Shown piece after piece: positions 43,584 to 53,719 of a stretch of 56,033 bases of DNA (its first letter is position 1; the number at the start of each line of letters is the position of its first letter). The stretch covers positions 1-56,033 of the forward strand of contig CAKMJS010000058.1 in NCBI GenBank assembly GCA_927405585.1. The letters are read 5' to 3'. The position numbers were made by a program, and so were the translations under genes. This DNA is from an uncultured Desulfosporosinus sp. Its GTDB lineage: Bacteria; Bacillota; Desulfitobacteriia; Desulfitobacteriales; Desulfitobacteriaceae. The notes under the pieces are model-generated. The model saw only the letters and a list, made by a program, of their open reading frames with translations, searched no databases and had not been told where the DNA came from.

Positions 43584-45746
43584 TTAGTAATATTCAACTT
43601 CTTCATCAGTATAGATATCATACGCTTCAGAAATATCATCAATAAGCTTGTCAGCGTCATAAGGATTAAGCGACAAGTCCTTAAACTCGATAATGCGCTT
43701 TAGCTCATTGCGGACTAAGGATTTGTCTTTATTCATCTCCTCAACTGTTAGCTGTTTGACTGTATCTAGTGGTCTTGGAAACGTTACGAAATCATAAATA
43801 ACCGCATATTCCTTGCCTTGAGCAAGACGCAATACTCTACCTCGTCGCTGTATGTACTCCTTTGGATTGGTCGTACTGGCTAAAATGAAGGCCGCCTTTA
43901 TCATTGGGATATTTACGCCTTCATCTAAGCATTTTATCGCAATAAGAGCTTGTAAACTGTCGCCCTTCTCGAACTCTCTTTTGAGAAGTTTACGTTCCTC
44001 ATTGTCCTCTCTTGAAGTAAACTGTGAAACCTTCATATTCAAATCATCGCCCAATTTTTTAGTTATGAAATCAATCTGGCGAATATCATCAATATCGTCA
44101 TCAGACTCTTGCGCAAATAACTTCGTAGCCCCGCAATACACCAAAAGGTGAGTAGCATCTCTAAAATCTTCCATAAGTTCAACCAAAACAGTGGCTTTTT
44201 GAATAGCACCTGCAACAACCCTCGCACGTTCCAACGCTTTCCGTTTTCCTTTCTCACTTAGCCTGTTTTTACCGTTTTTCCCCTTTATTAAGCACCTTCC
44301 GATTTCATGCGTTAAGATACCATAGCGTTCTAATTCAGCTTCGGAAAGAGTAATAAAAACAGGATGATAATAGTACGGAGTAAGTTTCTTCTCTCTTATT
44401 GCCCTCTCTAATCCATACTCAATACACTTATCGCCAAAATACTTTTTGAGTTTGGCTGTTCCTTCTTCATCATTATGTCTTTCAAAAGTAGCCGACAGCG
44501 CAAGTCTGTATTTATAAACATCACTTAAAGTCTGACTTATATTCAGCGCTCCAAAATTGTGAGCTTCATCTACTACAAGCAAAATATTACCTCGAAGCTG
44601 CAGAAGTTCTTTTTGCACAACCTTTGACGAAAATGTGGCATTAGTACACACAAGACAAAAAAACTTTTTAATACCTAAGTTAAAGTTAAATACAGTATTT
44701 TTTATACGTTTTTTATAATCATTTTGTTCCGATCCGCTATGACCAATTATAGGATTTATATTGAACTGTTTAATATCATCTACCCATTGTTCCACTAAAT
44801 GCTGATATGGGCATACTACTATAACAGCCAAATTACCCTTAAGATGGTCATATAGCCGAACAATACCACCTAGTCCTGTAAAGGTCTTGCCTGTTCCGGT
44901 AGCCATATCAAAGATACCTCTATAATTACGCTTTTCCCATTCATCTATGGCCTCAATTTGGTAATCGTGTAACTCTACATTCTGCGGAATATCAGGTCCT
45001 AAACGATATTTTGCTGTTTTCTCTAATACGAATATTCTTTCTCCAAACTCATTCTTATCTATATCGTAATTGGGGGCTGCTTTTTTATATCTATCAATAA
45101 TTTCTTGCTTTAGGTTTGGGAAGTCAACGATGCGTATATTAGGTTCACAATCATTCCAAATCGATGCAAACGCATTTTCCTTTGAAGCTACACGGTCTTG
45201 TTCACCTTTCCAAGAGCAAAACACATCTATAGTTTCATAATTTATTTTCATAGCCGTTGCAGACTCATTCATCGAACCGGAAAAGGCAACCTTGTTGCCA
45301 GACTCGTCACAGATAATGCCCATCTTTTCATGGTACATTCCCATTTTATCCTCATCTTCGATAAAGGCTATTTTGATGTCTAACACGCCATCCGATATAA
45401 GATTTGCTAAAAGATTAAGCCGGTCCTGCTCATACACATCTTTTGCTTCTCTGAGTTCACGCACTACAGCTTTTTTAATTATGTTATCTCTCAATTCATA
45501 TCCTTTGCGTATTGCTTCCACATCTTCCGCTGATAAATATGGAGAAGCTACTAATAGCATATTACCACCATTTTCCACAAGTGCTGCTATGCCTTTAGAT
45601 ATTTCAACAAGCGCTGAGGACGAAAAAAATCCGACGGCTCTTTTATATGACACTGCTTGTTGTAACAAAGGAATATAAAAATCCTTAGCCATATTGTCAA
45701 GCAATGAGCGATATTCACTTTTGATTTCTATATCCTGCAAGCTCAT
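43584..45746 (-). CDS. SF2 helicase with N-terminal phospholipase D-like domain
   Basis: In this 720-residue protein, residues about 1-215 look like a PLD-family nuclease domain, with VGFFSSSALVEISKGI and the HxK motif in MYHEKMGIICDESGNKVAFS followed by GSMNESATA. Residues about 255-680 are a superfamily 2 helicase: ELHDYQIEAIDEW (Q-like), MATGTGKTFTG (Walker A), VVDEAHNFG (DEAH), LALSATFER, and motif VI in YIQRRGRVLRL. PLD-helicase fusions cut or remodel foreign DNA in several defence systems. It lies downstream of sspA after a 300-base stretch of decayed sequence. This is the likely nuclease/translocase of the restriction half. Confidence 0.85.
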   Translation of the reverse strand: MSLQDIEIKSEYRSLLDNMAKDFYIPLLQQAVSYKRAVGFFSSSALVEISKGIAALVENGGNMLLVASPYLSAEDVEAIRKGYELRDNIIKKAVVRELREAKDVYEQDRLNLLANLISDGVLDIKIAFIEDEDKMGMYHEKMGIICDESGNKVAFSGSMNESATAMKINYETIDVFCSWKGEQDRVASKENAFASIWNDCEPNIRIVDFPNLKQEIIDRYKKAAPNYDIDKNEFGERIFVLEKTAKYRLGPDIPQNVELHDYQIEAIDEWEKRNYRGIFDMATGTGKTFTGLGGIVRLYDHLKGNLAVIVVCPYQHLVEQWVDDIKQFNINPIIGHSGSEQNDYKKRIKNTVFNFNLGIKKFFCLVCTNATFSSKVVQKELLQLRGNILLVVDEAHNFGALNISQTLSDVYKYRLALSATFERHNDEEGTAKLKKYFGDKCIEYGLERAIREKKLTPYYYHPVFITLSEAELERYGILTHEIGRCLIKGKNGKNRLSEKGKRKALERARVVAGAIQKATVLVELMEDFRDATHLLVYCGATKLFAQESDDDIDDIRQIDFITKKLGDDLNMKVSQFTSREDNEERKLLKREFEKGDSLQALIAIKCLDEGVNIPMIKAAFILASTTNPKEYIQRRGRVLRLAQGKEYAVIYDFVTFPRPLDTVKQLTVEEMNKDKSLVRNELKRIIEFKDLSLNPYDADKLIDDISEAYDIYTDEEVEYY

Positions 45747-45812
45747 GGTTTCACCTCTGTTTCTGCATTCTTTGATATTGTTAAAGAGTTAAAAAACTCT
45801 CCCATTAGCAAA

Positions 45813-46042
45813 CTAATAATATTTTCTTAAAGCGTTTGAGATGTTTCCGTTTGTATCTTTCATCTCCTGCTTGATGCGTACCAACGTATCGTACATTTGC
45901 CATAATCGTTTACGATAGCATCCGTGAGGAAATAAAATGTCGTTCTACCATTCTATCCTTATTAACCCGTGAACGTACTACCTTAGTTTTGCTGACAATA
46001 TTTGAATTAGCACGTAAAAATTTCATATTCGGTTTCACTCAT
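45813..46042 (-). pseudogene. Decayed small gene between sspA and the helicase gene
   Basis: Three overlapping frames give pieces of one protein: MSETEYEIFTC, then SKTKVVRSRVNKDRMVERHF and ISSRML, then YRKRLWQMYDTLVRIKQEMK and DTNGNISNALRKYY with a stop at 45813. Two or three frameshifts would join them. The family is unknown. A hairpin AGAGTTAAAAAACTCT follows at 45785-45800. The loss leaves a 300-base gap in an otherwise tightly packed operon. Confidence 0.4.
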
Positions 46043-46053
46043 AATACTCGCAT

Positions 46054-47211
46054 CTAATCATTATCCTCGATGTACTCTAACACTTCTTGTAGCTTTTCAA
46101 AATCGCTGTCATCGTTAAAATAACTGACACTAAACCGAACTGTACCAGAAGGTAAAGTGCCTAAAAACTCATGGGCATATGGGGCGCAATGTAGTCCTGT
46201 TCTAACTGCAATATCGTGCTCGTTCAAAATTTGACCGATACTGTCACTGCTGTAACCATCAAATACACAAGATACTACACCTATGCCTATTTCTTCATCT
46301 ATCGGACTCACGATTTTAATATTGCCGAAAATCTTTAACACTTCTAACAACCTTTTATGATTTTCCTTTTCTTTTTCAAAAAGTGATTCGATACCAACTT
46401 TCTCAATCCATTTTAAGGCTGCATTTAATCCCGAAATCGCCATAATATTCGGACTTGCTACCTCATACCTCTCCGGTATTGTTTCTGGTAGGCCTTGGTT
46501 TGCAGAATCTACTCCAGTCCCACCATATAGCAAAGGCAATGGTTTTACTGCACTTGAGAAAATAAAGCCAGCAACACCCAACGGACCATATAAAGTTTTA
46601 TGACCGGCAAATACTGCAAAGTCAATAGCCCCACTACTTAAATCGGTGTCTACCAGTCCCGCAGTTTGACACATATCAATCACATTGATAGCATTATAAG
46701 CCTTTGATAAGACACAAATCTTATCAACAGGAGCCACCACACCACATACATTGCTTGCGTGGCTTACTACAACAATATTTGGCTTATTCTCTGCAAACTG
46801 ATACTTTATTTTCTCTAGATCATAAATAAAGGTGTTTTTATCCACAGCCAAAGTATGGATATTCAGCTTATAAATGCTTTGCAGATGATTAATTACCCTT
46901 GTAACGGCGTTATGTTCAAAAGGGGATATATAAATGTTATAGTAATCGCCGATGGATAACCCTTGTAAAATGATATTAAGAGCCTCTGTTGCTGTATGAG
47001 TAAAGACCACCTTTTTATTGGGACAATGAAACAAATTTAGTAAAAGTGTCCTTGTATCTGTTACTAGACTACTTGCAGTAAGGGCCAGCTTGTGCTGCCC
47101 TCTACCTACATTGACTCCACACTCTCGATAAAATTTATCGGTAAATAAATAGACTTCCTCAGGCTTTGGAAATGTTGTGGCAGCATTATCAAAATAAGCG
47201 ATTCTATTCAA
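46054..47211 (-). CDS. sspA: Cysteine desulfurase of the phosphorothioation system (SspA/DndA-like)
   Basis: This is a 385-residue class V PLP enzyme that removes sulfur from cysteine and passes it as a persulfide. The N terminus AYFDNAATTFPKPEEV, the PLP region VVSHASNVCGV, the Schiff-base lysine in FAGHKTLYGPLGVAG (about residue 204) and the catalytic cysteine in RTGLHCAPYAHEFLG (about residue 340) are intact. The TTG at 47209-47211 with TTAGGAGGG upstream is the best start, 13 bases after the sspC stop; an upstream extension would lie inside sspC and is not needed. Here it is embedded after sspC. It should donate sulfur to SspD. Confidence 0.8.
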   Translation of the reverse strand: MNRIAYFDNAATTFPKPEEVYLFTDKFYRECGVNVGRGQHKLALTASSLVTDTRTLLLNLFHCPNKKVVFTHTATEALNIILQGLSIGDYYNIYISPFEHNAVTRVINHLQSIYKLNIHTLAVDKNTFIYDLEKIKYQFAENKPNIVVVSHASNVCGVVAPVDKICVLSKAYNAINVIDMCQTAGLVDTDLSSGAIDFAVFAGHKTLYGPLGVAGFIFSSAVKPLPLLYGGTGVDSANQGLPETIPERYEVASPNIMAISGLNAALKWIEKVGIESLFEKEKENHKRLLEVLKIFGNIKIVSPIDEEIGIGVVSCVFDGYSSDSIGQILNEHDIAVRTGLHCAPYAHEFLGTLPSGTVRFSVSYFNDDSDFEKLQEVLEYIEDND

Positions 47212-47224
47212 CAGCAAAGCCCTC

Positions 47225-50200
47225 CTAACACATCTTTTCAAGCAGTTCCATGAGCACCTGGCGCTTTTCCTGTTGAGAAATTGCCTGCCCCATTTCTTCA
47301 AGTGACGTTGTGATTTCGTTTAAGAGCAATTTTGCTCTGTCACTATATTCTGACTTACTGAACGTCTTAACGACCTGGCTACCAGCTTTGTCCATAAAAA
47401 CAATTTTGTACATTTCGGAATCATTTTCATTACCCTCTGTGTAATTATTATCAAAGTCCTCTACAGTTTCCTTAAAGGCAGTTAAATCTCTTAGGAACAT
47501 TTCTATTGTGTTTGAATTCCAATCGTCAATTCGTAATGCTGTGACAGCTTTACCTAATCGTTCCATAAAGATTACTTGATCATTAGTTATTGACTTCATA
47601 AGTTCAAGGATTTTACTCTCGTTATTAGCAAACAAAAAATTAATGGTAGTTTCATCGAGAGATTCATACCAATCCTTAATAACAGATGTAAGACTTGCAT
47701 TATTGGTGTTTTGTTTTCCAAATATGGTTTTGGCATCTTTAATCAGCACATTGATAAGGCTGCCCTTTGCCAAATCAAAGACTTGTTTAGTTGCTCTGAT
47801 ATTATCAAGAACCATTAGATTAAAGTCATTCATACCAAAGAATTTGAAAATTTCTTCAAAAAGATATTCTCTGGAATTGTTATTAATCTGTTTCAAACTG
47901 TTTATAAACTTTTTTTGTTCTCTCGGAACAGGTTTAATGGGCTCCTTGCTTTTGATACCACAATAGATTGTGCTCATTTCTTTAGCGTACTTTGGTAGCG
48001 ACATATACCAACGGTTCATTGCGAGCACAATAAAGGAAAAGCTGTTATATGCCTTTTCTTTCTCAAGGATATATTCACTAAAGATGTTTTCAAGTTCCGT
48101 CATGTACTGTGCTTTATCCTCGTTCCAGTCCTCTAAGAAAACCGAATATTCATCAGGGTTTTCATTGATGCTGTTTAAGAGATCGGCTGTGATTTTTACC
48201 TCGTGGTGTTTATTTTTTATAACCAGGTACTTTTTACAATGATGCAACACTGCAGCAATATAAATAGGGATAACACCTTTTTTCAATCCAATACCGTTTT
48301 GGGGAAGAATTAAGGTATTATACAGCACACGGAAACTCTGACCACCAGCCACATTAGCGCCTGTAAAAAAGTTTTGTATGGTAGCCAACATGTTCAGCAT
48401 ATTTACATCATCAGGGTTTAAGTTGATAACTGGAACACTATCTGCGTTCTGCAAAACACCTGTCTGAATTAGGGTACTTCGCATAATGGATACATCTTGT
48501 CCTGTACCAGTCAACCCTAAGTTAGTATCCAGTTCGTTTTCCAAAAGACCTATTATCAACTTTGTACGGCTGTTGATAGCAACGGTCGGGAGTAGATTCT
48601 TGTTGATAGATTCGTTGTTAATAACCGGAGTGTAAAGATAGATGTTCTCACAAATATGGGAAAGTAGAGTGGAAATCTGTGCTTTTCGGTACAAATTCTG
48701 TTTTTCACCCATATAAAAATATTCCGCACCACCTGTTTCAGGTCTTGCGTAAGAGAATATGAAGCTTCCTATAACTTCCTCTAAATCCTCAATATAAATT
48801 TCATATTCATCAGCAAGCAAATCATCATCTATCACAAGGGATTTAAGTTGCTTTACTGCACTATACTCATATGCGATCTTTCCAATTTCGGTATAGCTGT
48901 TCGGTACAACAAAAACAATTCTATTATGGTTGTGCTGATTGCTCAAAATCGCCTTTTTAATAAGGTCTATTTCTTCTTCGCTTTTAGGGATTATTGCATA
49001 AACCACTCCGGTTGCATCAGTTCCTTCAATTTTCCTTTCCCAATTCTCCACAGACCAAAAGTCAGAACTGTCGATAAAAATAAAGTCAAAATAACGGGTA
49101 ATTTCCTTTTCATCGTTGTATCGAGTTGGATACATAAAGCTGTCAAACGTGGATTTATTCAATATCTCCTTTACGCTTAATATGCTTTTATTTTTCTCAA
49201 TAGTTTTTGTTATTTCACCAGGGATATCTACGCCGCTACTTTCTTTCAATTTTAAGTAGTTATTGCTTCGCTTTAAATAAATAATACACTCTTTGTCAAT
49301 CAATTCAGACAACACATTGCCAATTGCTTTTGTGTTTCCAACACAGTCTTGGAAAGTATCAGAGATAATGTTAAAAATAGGTGGTAGTTTCTCAAACTGC
49401 TCAATGATATAAATAAGTGAAATCGTCTTAATTATCTTTGCCCCAAGAGAGTCTGGCTCAACCTTTAGAAGTACATTAGAAGTGAGCTTATACAGCTTAT
49501 GCGTTTCGCTTGTATAAGGCTCTTTTCTAAGTAGTGGCTCAAAATAGTCATAAATGTAATCGGGGGTAAGCATGGGAAAATCACCCTCAGCTATTTTCAA
49601 AAACATAGACAGGGTGTATTTCTGATCTGATGACAGAAAAGTAAACAAGGTTCGCTCATTCTGAGCAACCTTTTCCGACAATCTTGGTAATATAAACGTT
49701 GAGATAGGATGCAGAGGATAACAGCCCATGATTACTGTCTGCACCATATTATCGTCTTTTTTATCCAACACTCCATTTGCAGCAAAACGTTGGGTCAAAT
49801 CATTAAATCTATCTTGGTTTTTCTCGCAAAATGTATTCCAAAATGTTTTGTCTTTCTTTATAACAGCAGCAATAATCTCGTACATCTGTGAAAAGTTGTT
49901 GTGTAGATTGATATGCTTAAATCTGCCGGACACACCACGCCATCCGTCTACTTTTTCTTTTGGTAAATTGTTGTCAATATAATTAGAAATATCCTTATGG
50001 CAAATGAGCATCAAATGAATCTGTTTATTTCCGCTACGATCACACTTTTCCGCAAAGTCCTGTAATAGCTTGATATCACTAATGGTTGCAGTCGCAATGC
50101 TTGACTCCAAGTATTTGCTAAACTCGTCATATATAATGTAGACGCCGTCATAACCTTTCGTCTGAAGCTTTTCCACTACTTTTTCATAAAGTTCTACAAC

Positions 50201-50860
50201 ATCAAATCCGAGAAACGGATTAAAGGTGCTACCGGAAGTAAGGGAAGGATATAATTTTTCAAAACGTTCATAAGCATTAACATCATACTCTTTCAGTGCT
50301 AGGATAAAATTATCCACTGGTTCACTCAAATTCTGTGCAAATTTTCCGTAAGTATCTGGATAGTCTTCCTTCCAAAGACGCTCTATTGTATCGATAGAAG
50401 CCTTAAAGTTGGTTTCCGGCATCAAATCAACTAAGTTTTCTGATTTTAAGGCCTGTTGCAAAGCATTAAGAAAAGACTGCGTAAGACTTGCGCTACTTCC
50501 GCTGACAATGATAGGGAGCAGTTTTTTATCACTGTTTATATAATCAGCCGCAAATTCATAAAGATTCGGATCGTGTATTTTCATTTTCCTTAGGAGCATT
50601 TCAAACAAAGCCATATTTTTCTTAAAAAGAAGTGACATAAGCATAAGGATTATATGCGATTTGCCCTTACCGTAAGCCCCAATCAATATTCTTGCCCTTT
50701 GAGCTACGTTTTGGGTTGTGCTAAGAAGCACATCTTCCAAAACATCAAAGGACGACATAGTTGGTATAAAGTTTTTCACTTTTTCATCATTATGTAAATC
50801 ATAGGCAATGTTGACTGAGGTTTGAAACCCTTTGGCAACATCAATCTTTTCGTTAAACAT
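47225..50860 (-). CDS. sspC: Large P-loop ATPase, SspC-like (BrxC/PglY-related)
   Basis: The 1211-residue protein has Walker A in RILIGAYGKGKSHIILML (near residue 57) and Walker B in YIIYDEFSKYLESS (near residue 237). A long helical and alpha/beta C-terminal body follows, with no other known domain visible. This is the architecture of the large ATPases of the Ssp phosphorothioation, BREX (BrxC) and Pgl (PglY) systems. The ATG at 50858-50860 with CTAGGAG upstream is preferred; a GTG at 50926 would overlap sspB. Its place between the DUF4007-type gene and the desulfurase supports SspC. The role in sulfur insertion (ATPase needed for modification) is known from the family. Confidence 0.75.
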   Translation of the reverse strand: MFNEKIDVAKGFQTSVNIAYDLHNDEKVKNFIPTMSSFDVLEDVLLSTTQNVAQRARILIGAYGKGKSHIILMLMSLLFKKNMALFEMLLRKMKIHDPNLYEFAADYINSDKKLLPIIVSGSSASLTQSFLNALQQALKSENLVDLMPETNFKASIDTIERLWKEDYPDTYGKFAQNLSEPVDNFILALKEYDVNAYERFEKLYPSLTSGSTFNPFLGFDVVELYEKVVEKLQTKGYDGVYIIYDEFSKYLESSIATATISDIKLLQDFAEKCDRSGNKQIHLMLICHKDISNYIDNNLPKEKVDGWRGVSGRFKHINLHNNFSQMYEIIAAVIKKDKTFWNTFCEKNQDRFNDLTQRFAANGVLDKKDDNMVQTVIMGCYPLHPISTFILPRLSEKVAQNERTLFTFLSSDQKYTLSMFLKIAEGDFPMLTPDYIYDYFEPLLRKEPYTSETHKLYKLTSNVLLKVEPDSLGAKIIKTISLIYIIEQFEKLPPIFNIISDTFQDCVGNTKAIGNVLSELIDKECIIYLKRSNNYLKLKESSGVDIPGEITKTIEKNKSILSVKEILNKSTFDSFMYPTRYNDEKEITRYFDFIFIDSSDFWSVENWERKIEGTDATGVVYAIIPKSEEEIDLIKKAILSNQHNHNRIVFVVPNSYTEIGKIAYEYSAVKQLKSLVIDDDLLADEYEIYIEDLEEVIGSFIFSYARPETGGAEYFYMGEKQNLYRKAQISTLLSHICENIYLYTPVINNESINKNLLPTVAINSRTKLIIGLLENELDTNLGLTGTGQDVSIMRSTLIQTGVLQNADSVPVINLNPDDVNMLNMLATIQNFFTGANVAGGQSFRVLYNTLILPQNGIGLKKGVIPIYIAAVLHHCKKYLVIKNKHHEVKITADLLNSINENPDEYSVFLEDWNEDKAQYMTELENIFSEYILEKEKAYNSFSFIVLAMNRWYMSLPKYAKEMSTIYCGIKSKEPIKPVPREQKKFINSLKQINNNSREYLFEEIFKFFGMNDFNLMVLDNIRATKQVFDLAKGSLINVLIKDAKTIFGKQNTNNASLTSVIKDWYESLDETTINFLFANNESKILELMKSITNDQVIFMERLGKAVTALRIDDWNSNTIEMFLRDLTAFKETVEDFDNNYTEGNENDSEMYKIVFMDKAGSQVVKTFSKSEYSDRAKLLLNEITTSLEEMGQAISQQEKRQVLMELLEKMC

Positions 50861-50891
50861 AAATTTATTATCTCCTAGCTTGTGCGTTATT

Positions 50892-51770
50892 TTAGTTGTT
50901 AATTGCTCGGTAATATTCTCTAACACACCCCAAAAAGTTTATTTCTCTTTCGATCCGAACAACATCAAGTCCAGCGGTGCGAACCACCTTGATGTACCCC
51001 ATAAGTTCAATTTTATAAAGTAGATTGGTTAATGTGATTATATCCAAGTTAAATACCTTACCAGCGTTAGAAGAATTGTTTTGAATCGCTGAAATTTTTA
51101 TTTCACGTTGTCCCCCAGCCTGATCCAAAATAACCGCAAGCAAGATCAGTGGATGCAAGGTATCCTTTTTCGGGGTGGTTTTCTTGTATATCTTTTCTTT
51201 TTTGTTAACAATGTCAATAAGTCCAAGCTCACCCAAAGGACAGTCGATATTGCTCTCTGGCTGTACCTTTTCGGGATTTGACTTGAAGCGTGGAACATAG
51301 GTGTTAACAATACAATTGTAATCATCCTCTAATGAACGCTCTGATACCTCGTCATCATTTATGCGAATATAGTTATTTAATTGCACTACAAAATCATCTC
51401 TTGTGAACTCAGACAATTTAAATTCATTAAAGAAATAGTACCATGCAGTGGCTTCAGATTTGTTAGTAGCAAGTTTATAGTGGAGGAGCCATAGCGTACC
51501 TATTTCTTCAATATAAGGATCGTTTTCATAAACAGCTATGCCAAAATCAGTGAAATTCTGCACCTTTCGTCCATTAGCTGGTTCATCTGTAAGCCCTACT
51601 GCCTGTAACCAATAACGCAACGCCTTTACCATATTGGCCCCTATGCCTAAAATATCCATAGGGTTTCCGTTAGCACCCATGAAAACCTGAGGGTCATTTC
51701 GAACATTTTTCATACCTTTATTTAGCCAACCTTTTCTAATAAAAAAGGTGTCATGCGCTCTAAACTTCAT
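50892..51770 (-). CDS. sspB: DUF4007 protein, SspB-like nickase
   Basis: The 292-residue protein has the DUF4007 pattern: KFRAHDTFFIRKGWLNKGMK at the N terminus, then FMGANGNPMDILGIGANMVK, ALRYWLQAVGLTD and GTLWLLHYKLATNKSEATAW. In studied Ssp systems SspB is the nickase that opens one DNA strand for sulfur insertion, so modification is single-stranded. The ATG at 51768-51770 has TTAGGAGTG upstream and lies 17 bases after the sspD stop; a longer frame to 51854 would sit inside sspD. The family call is good; nicking activity is inferred from characterised relatives. Confidence 0.82.
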   Translation of the reverse strand: MKFRAHDTFFIRKGWLNKGMKNVRNDPQVFMGANGNPMDILGIGANMVKALRYWLQAVGLTDEPANGRKVQNFTDFGIAVYENDPYIEEIGTLWLLHYKLATNKSEATAWYYFFNEFKLSEFTRDDFVVQLNNYIRINDDEVSERSLEDDYNCIVNTYVPRFKSNPEKVQPESNIDCPLGELGLIDIVNKKEKIYKKTTPKKDTLHPLILLAVILDQAGGQREIKISAIQNNSSNAGKVFNLDIITLTNLLYKIELMGYIKVVRTAGLDVVRIEREINFLGCVREYYRAINN

Positions 51771-51787
51771 TATTTCACTCCTAAGAA

Positions 51788-53503
51788 TTAATCTTTGGTT
51801 CTCAAATATTTTTCCATTGAACAGCCGCCCTCTAAATACTTCGCAGTAACACACATCTTACAGTGCTTACATTTCTGCTCATTGATAGAGTAGGTATCGC
51901 CATGGATCGAGATAGCGCCATACTTGCAAAGAGACTCACATTTTAAGCATTTTCTACAGGCATTGAATTTCCTAACCTGATAGCCTACCATACGTTGTAA
52001 GTCGTCGTGCGTTGCTACGTTCAAGGTCTTAATCTTAACCGCATAATCGTATCCATCCTGCGAAAACGGCTGAATAGATAGTATCGGTACATTGGTTTTA
52101 ATATCTACCACGATGGTTTCATTGATGAGCTTTCTGCCTAATTCCGGTGCAATTCTGCCGAAAGGATTAAAAAGATGAATGAAACTATAGTTCATCGACC
52201 TGTTTAGCATATAAAGCTTAGCGTTTTCTTCTGCGGTACAGTTAGTGAACTTTATCTTGACGTCCTGAGCTGCAGCAACACCATTGCCGCCTTGTCGGGC
52301 TTTCCATTTACCTGTATCAACATATATCTCCGGATCAGGCTTTCCAATTTTCTTTGCAAAGTCAACCAAGAAGTTCCTCCATCTCTCGGCCTGTTCAGAC
52401 ATATAAATCTTCGAAAGAAACTGTGCTCTTTCGTTATTGTTCGGACAACACCAACAACCCACGCGATCATATCCTAACCGATAAGCATCGTTAAAGTCTA
52501 ACTGTTCTCCCAATATGTAAAGCCATATATCAATGTCTTTCCAATGGAAAATCGGGGAAGCAACCTTTTGTTTTTGTATTTTAACAGCTTCCGCGTTATC
52601 CTCAATTCGTTTATACTTACTTCGGCTTACAGATTCACACTTGCGGATGCCGTAAAAAGTCAAAATACTTCTATTACGATACATATTGTTTAAAACACGG
52701 GTTATCGGACCCGTCTTAAACATAGAACAACACCAGCGAAGCATACGAGCTGGTGGACCAATGTCCTCGCATACTTCGTAAAAATCTTGCTCTTTATTTT
52801 TTGCCACCTTGAAAATTGCTTTTGGATTTTCCCTTCGAAATCGATCTGCATACTCCAGCGTAAGCGGAAATTCTAGAGTAGTATCCCCGAAAATATGCAC
52901 AAGGCACGGATTGCTTAAGGCTCTCGTTGCCAAATCTGCTGTGACCGTTGAATCCTTACCACCTGAGAATGAAATAACGATGCTTTCCGGTGAATAGTTA
53001 CTTGCAACAGTTTGAATGAATGAATACGCTTCGTCTTTAAGACTATTTAACCGTTCTTGATTTGCACAAACAAATCTGTTAATGAAATCATTATAATACT
53101 CATAGGTGTTTTGAGCTCTATATTTTTCAAATTGTTGAATGACCTCATTCACGTCAACTTGATGAAACAGGGATAAGGGTAGTGCCTTTGACTCCCCATC
53201 TATATAATACCGGTTACCTGAACACCAGACTGAGCTCTCTATATAGGCTAACGGCTTGTCAATAAGTATCTCAAGCAATAATCGTTCTTCAGGAAATACT
53301 GGCCGTAGGTCCACACTTAGATAAGCCGTAGAGCCAGCACAAACTGGGCATGTAGTTTTACTTAATTCATTCGCTAACTTGATAATCGGAGTTTTGCATT
53401 CTTTACACCAATATATTTCAATAGGGATGTCTTGTTCTGTAGTGCCTCCACACAGTTCGCAAACCTCATCAAAAGTCTCTCTATTACATTTTTTACACCA
53501 CAA
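51788..53503 (-). CDS. sspD: PAPS reductase-family ATP pyrophosphatase, SspD/DndC-like, with zinc ribbons and ferredoxin domain
   Basis: The 571-residue protein has two N-terminal zinc ribbons (CKKC...CELC and CKEC...CPVC, residues 3-56). The PP-loop ATP pyrophosphatase domain has SFSGGKDSTVTADLA near residue 173 and a conserved ILTFYGIRKCES, DIDIWLYI and GCWCCPNNN core like DndC. A 2[4Fe-4S] ferredoxin-like C terminus follows (CRKCLKCESLCKYGAI and CKHCKMC, about 523-560). It should activate the DNA backbone with ATP and insert sulfur from SspA. The start is a TTG (53501-53503) after GGTGGTGAT; a TATAAT box lies at 53535-53540. First gene of the operon. Confidence 0.85.
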   Translation of the reverse strand: MWCKKCNRETFDEVCELCGGTTEQDIPIEIYWCKECKTPIIKLANELSKTTCPVCAGSTAYLSVDLRPVFPEERLLLEILIDKPLAYIESSVWCSGNRYYIDGESKALPLSLFHQVDVNEVIQQFEKYRAQNTYEYYNDFINRFVCANQERLNSLKDEAYSFIQTVASNYSPESIVISFSGGKDSTVTADLATRALSNPCLVHIFGDTTLEFPLTLEYADRFRRENPKAIFKVAKNKEQDFYEVCEDIGPPARMLRWCCSMFKTGPITRVLNNMYRNRSILTFYGIRKCESVSRSKYKRIEDNAEAVKIQKQKVASPIFHWKDIDIWLYILGEQLDFNDAYRLGYDRVGCWCCPNNNERAQFLSKIYMSEQAERWRNFLVDFAKKIGKPDPEIYVDTGKWKARQGGNGVAAAQDVKIKFTNCTAEENAKLYMLNRSMNYSFIHLFNPFGRIAPELGRKLINETIVVDIKTNVPILSIQPFSQDGYDYAVKIKTLNVATHDDLQRMVGYQVRKFNACRKCLKCESLCKYGAISIHGDTYSINEQKCKHCKMCVTAKYLEGGCSMEKYLRTKD

Positions 53504-53719
53504 AACATATCACCACCAATTCAAAGTCAAATTCATTATACAATATAAACTGGACAAAAATATGACAGCAGCTTTTCTGTTTAATCAAATTTCTCAAACA
53601 CACGCACCAGAAACACATTTTCGAATAAAAATGGTTTCTCGGCAAAGTCATCACATGTTCCCCATCATAAACAATTCTTATCTAAGATTCAACACGTTCC
53701 CCGAATACTCCTCCTAAAT

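Noticed and set aside
47225-53503. Assignment of the phosphorothioation operon as BREX type 4
   Set aside because: A PAPS-reductase-like gene and a BrxC-like ATPase occur there too, but no PglZ or BrxL gene is present, whereas DUF4007 and desulfurase genes fit SspABCD.
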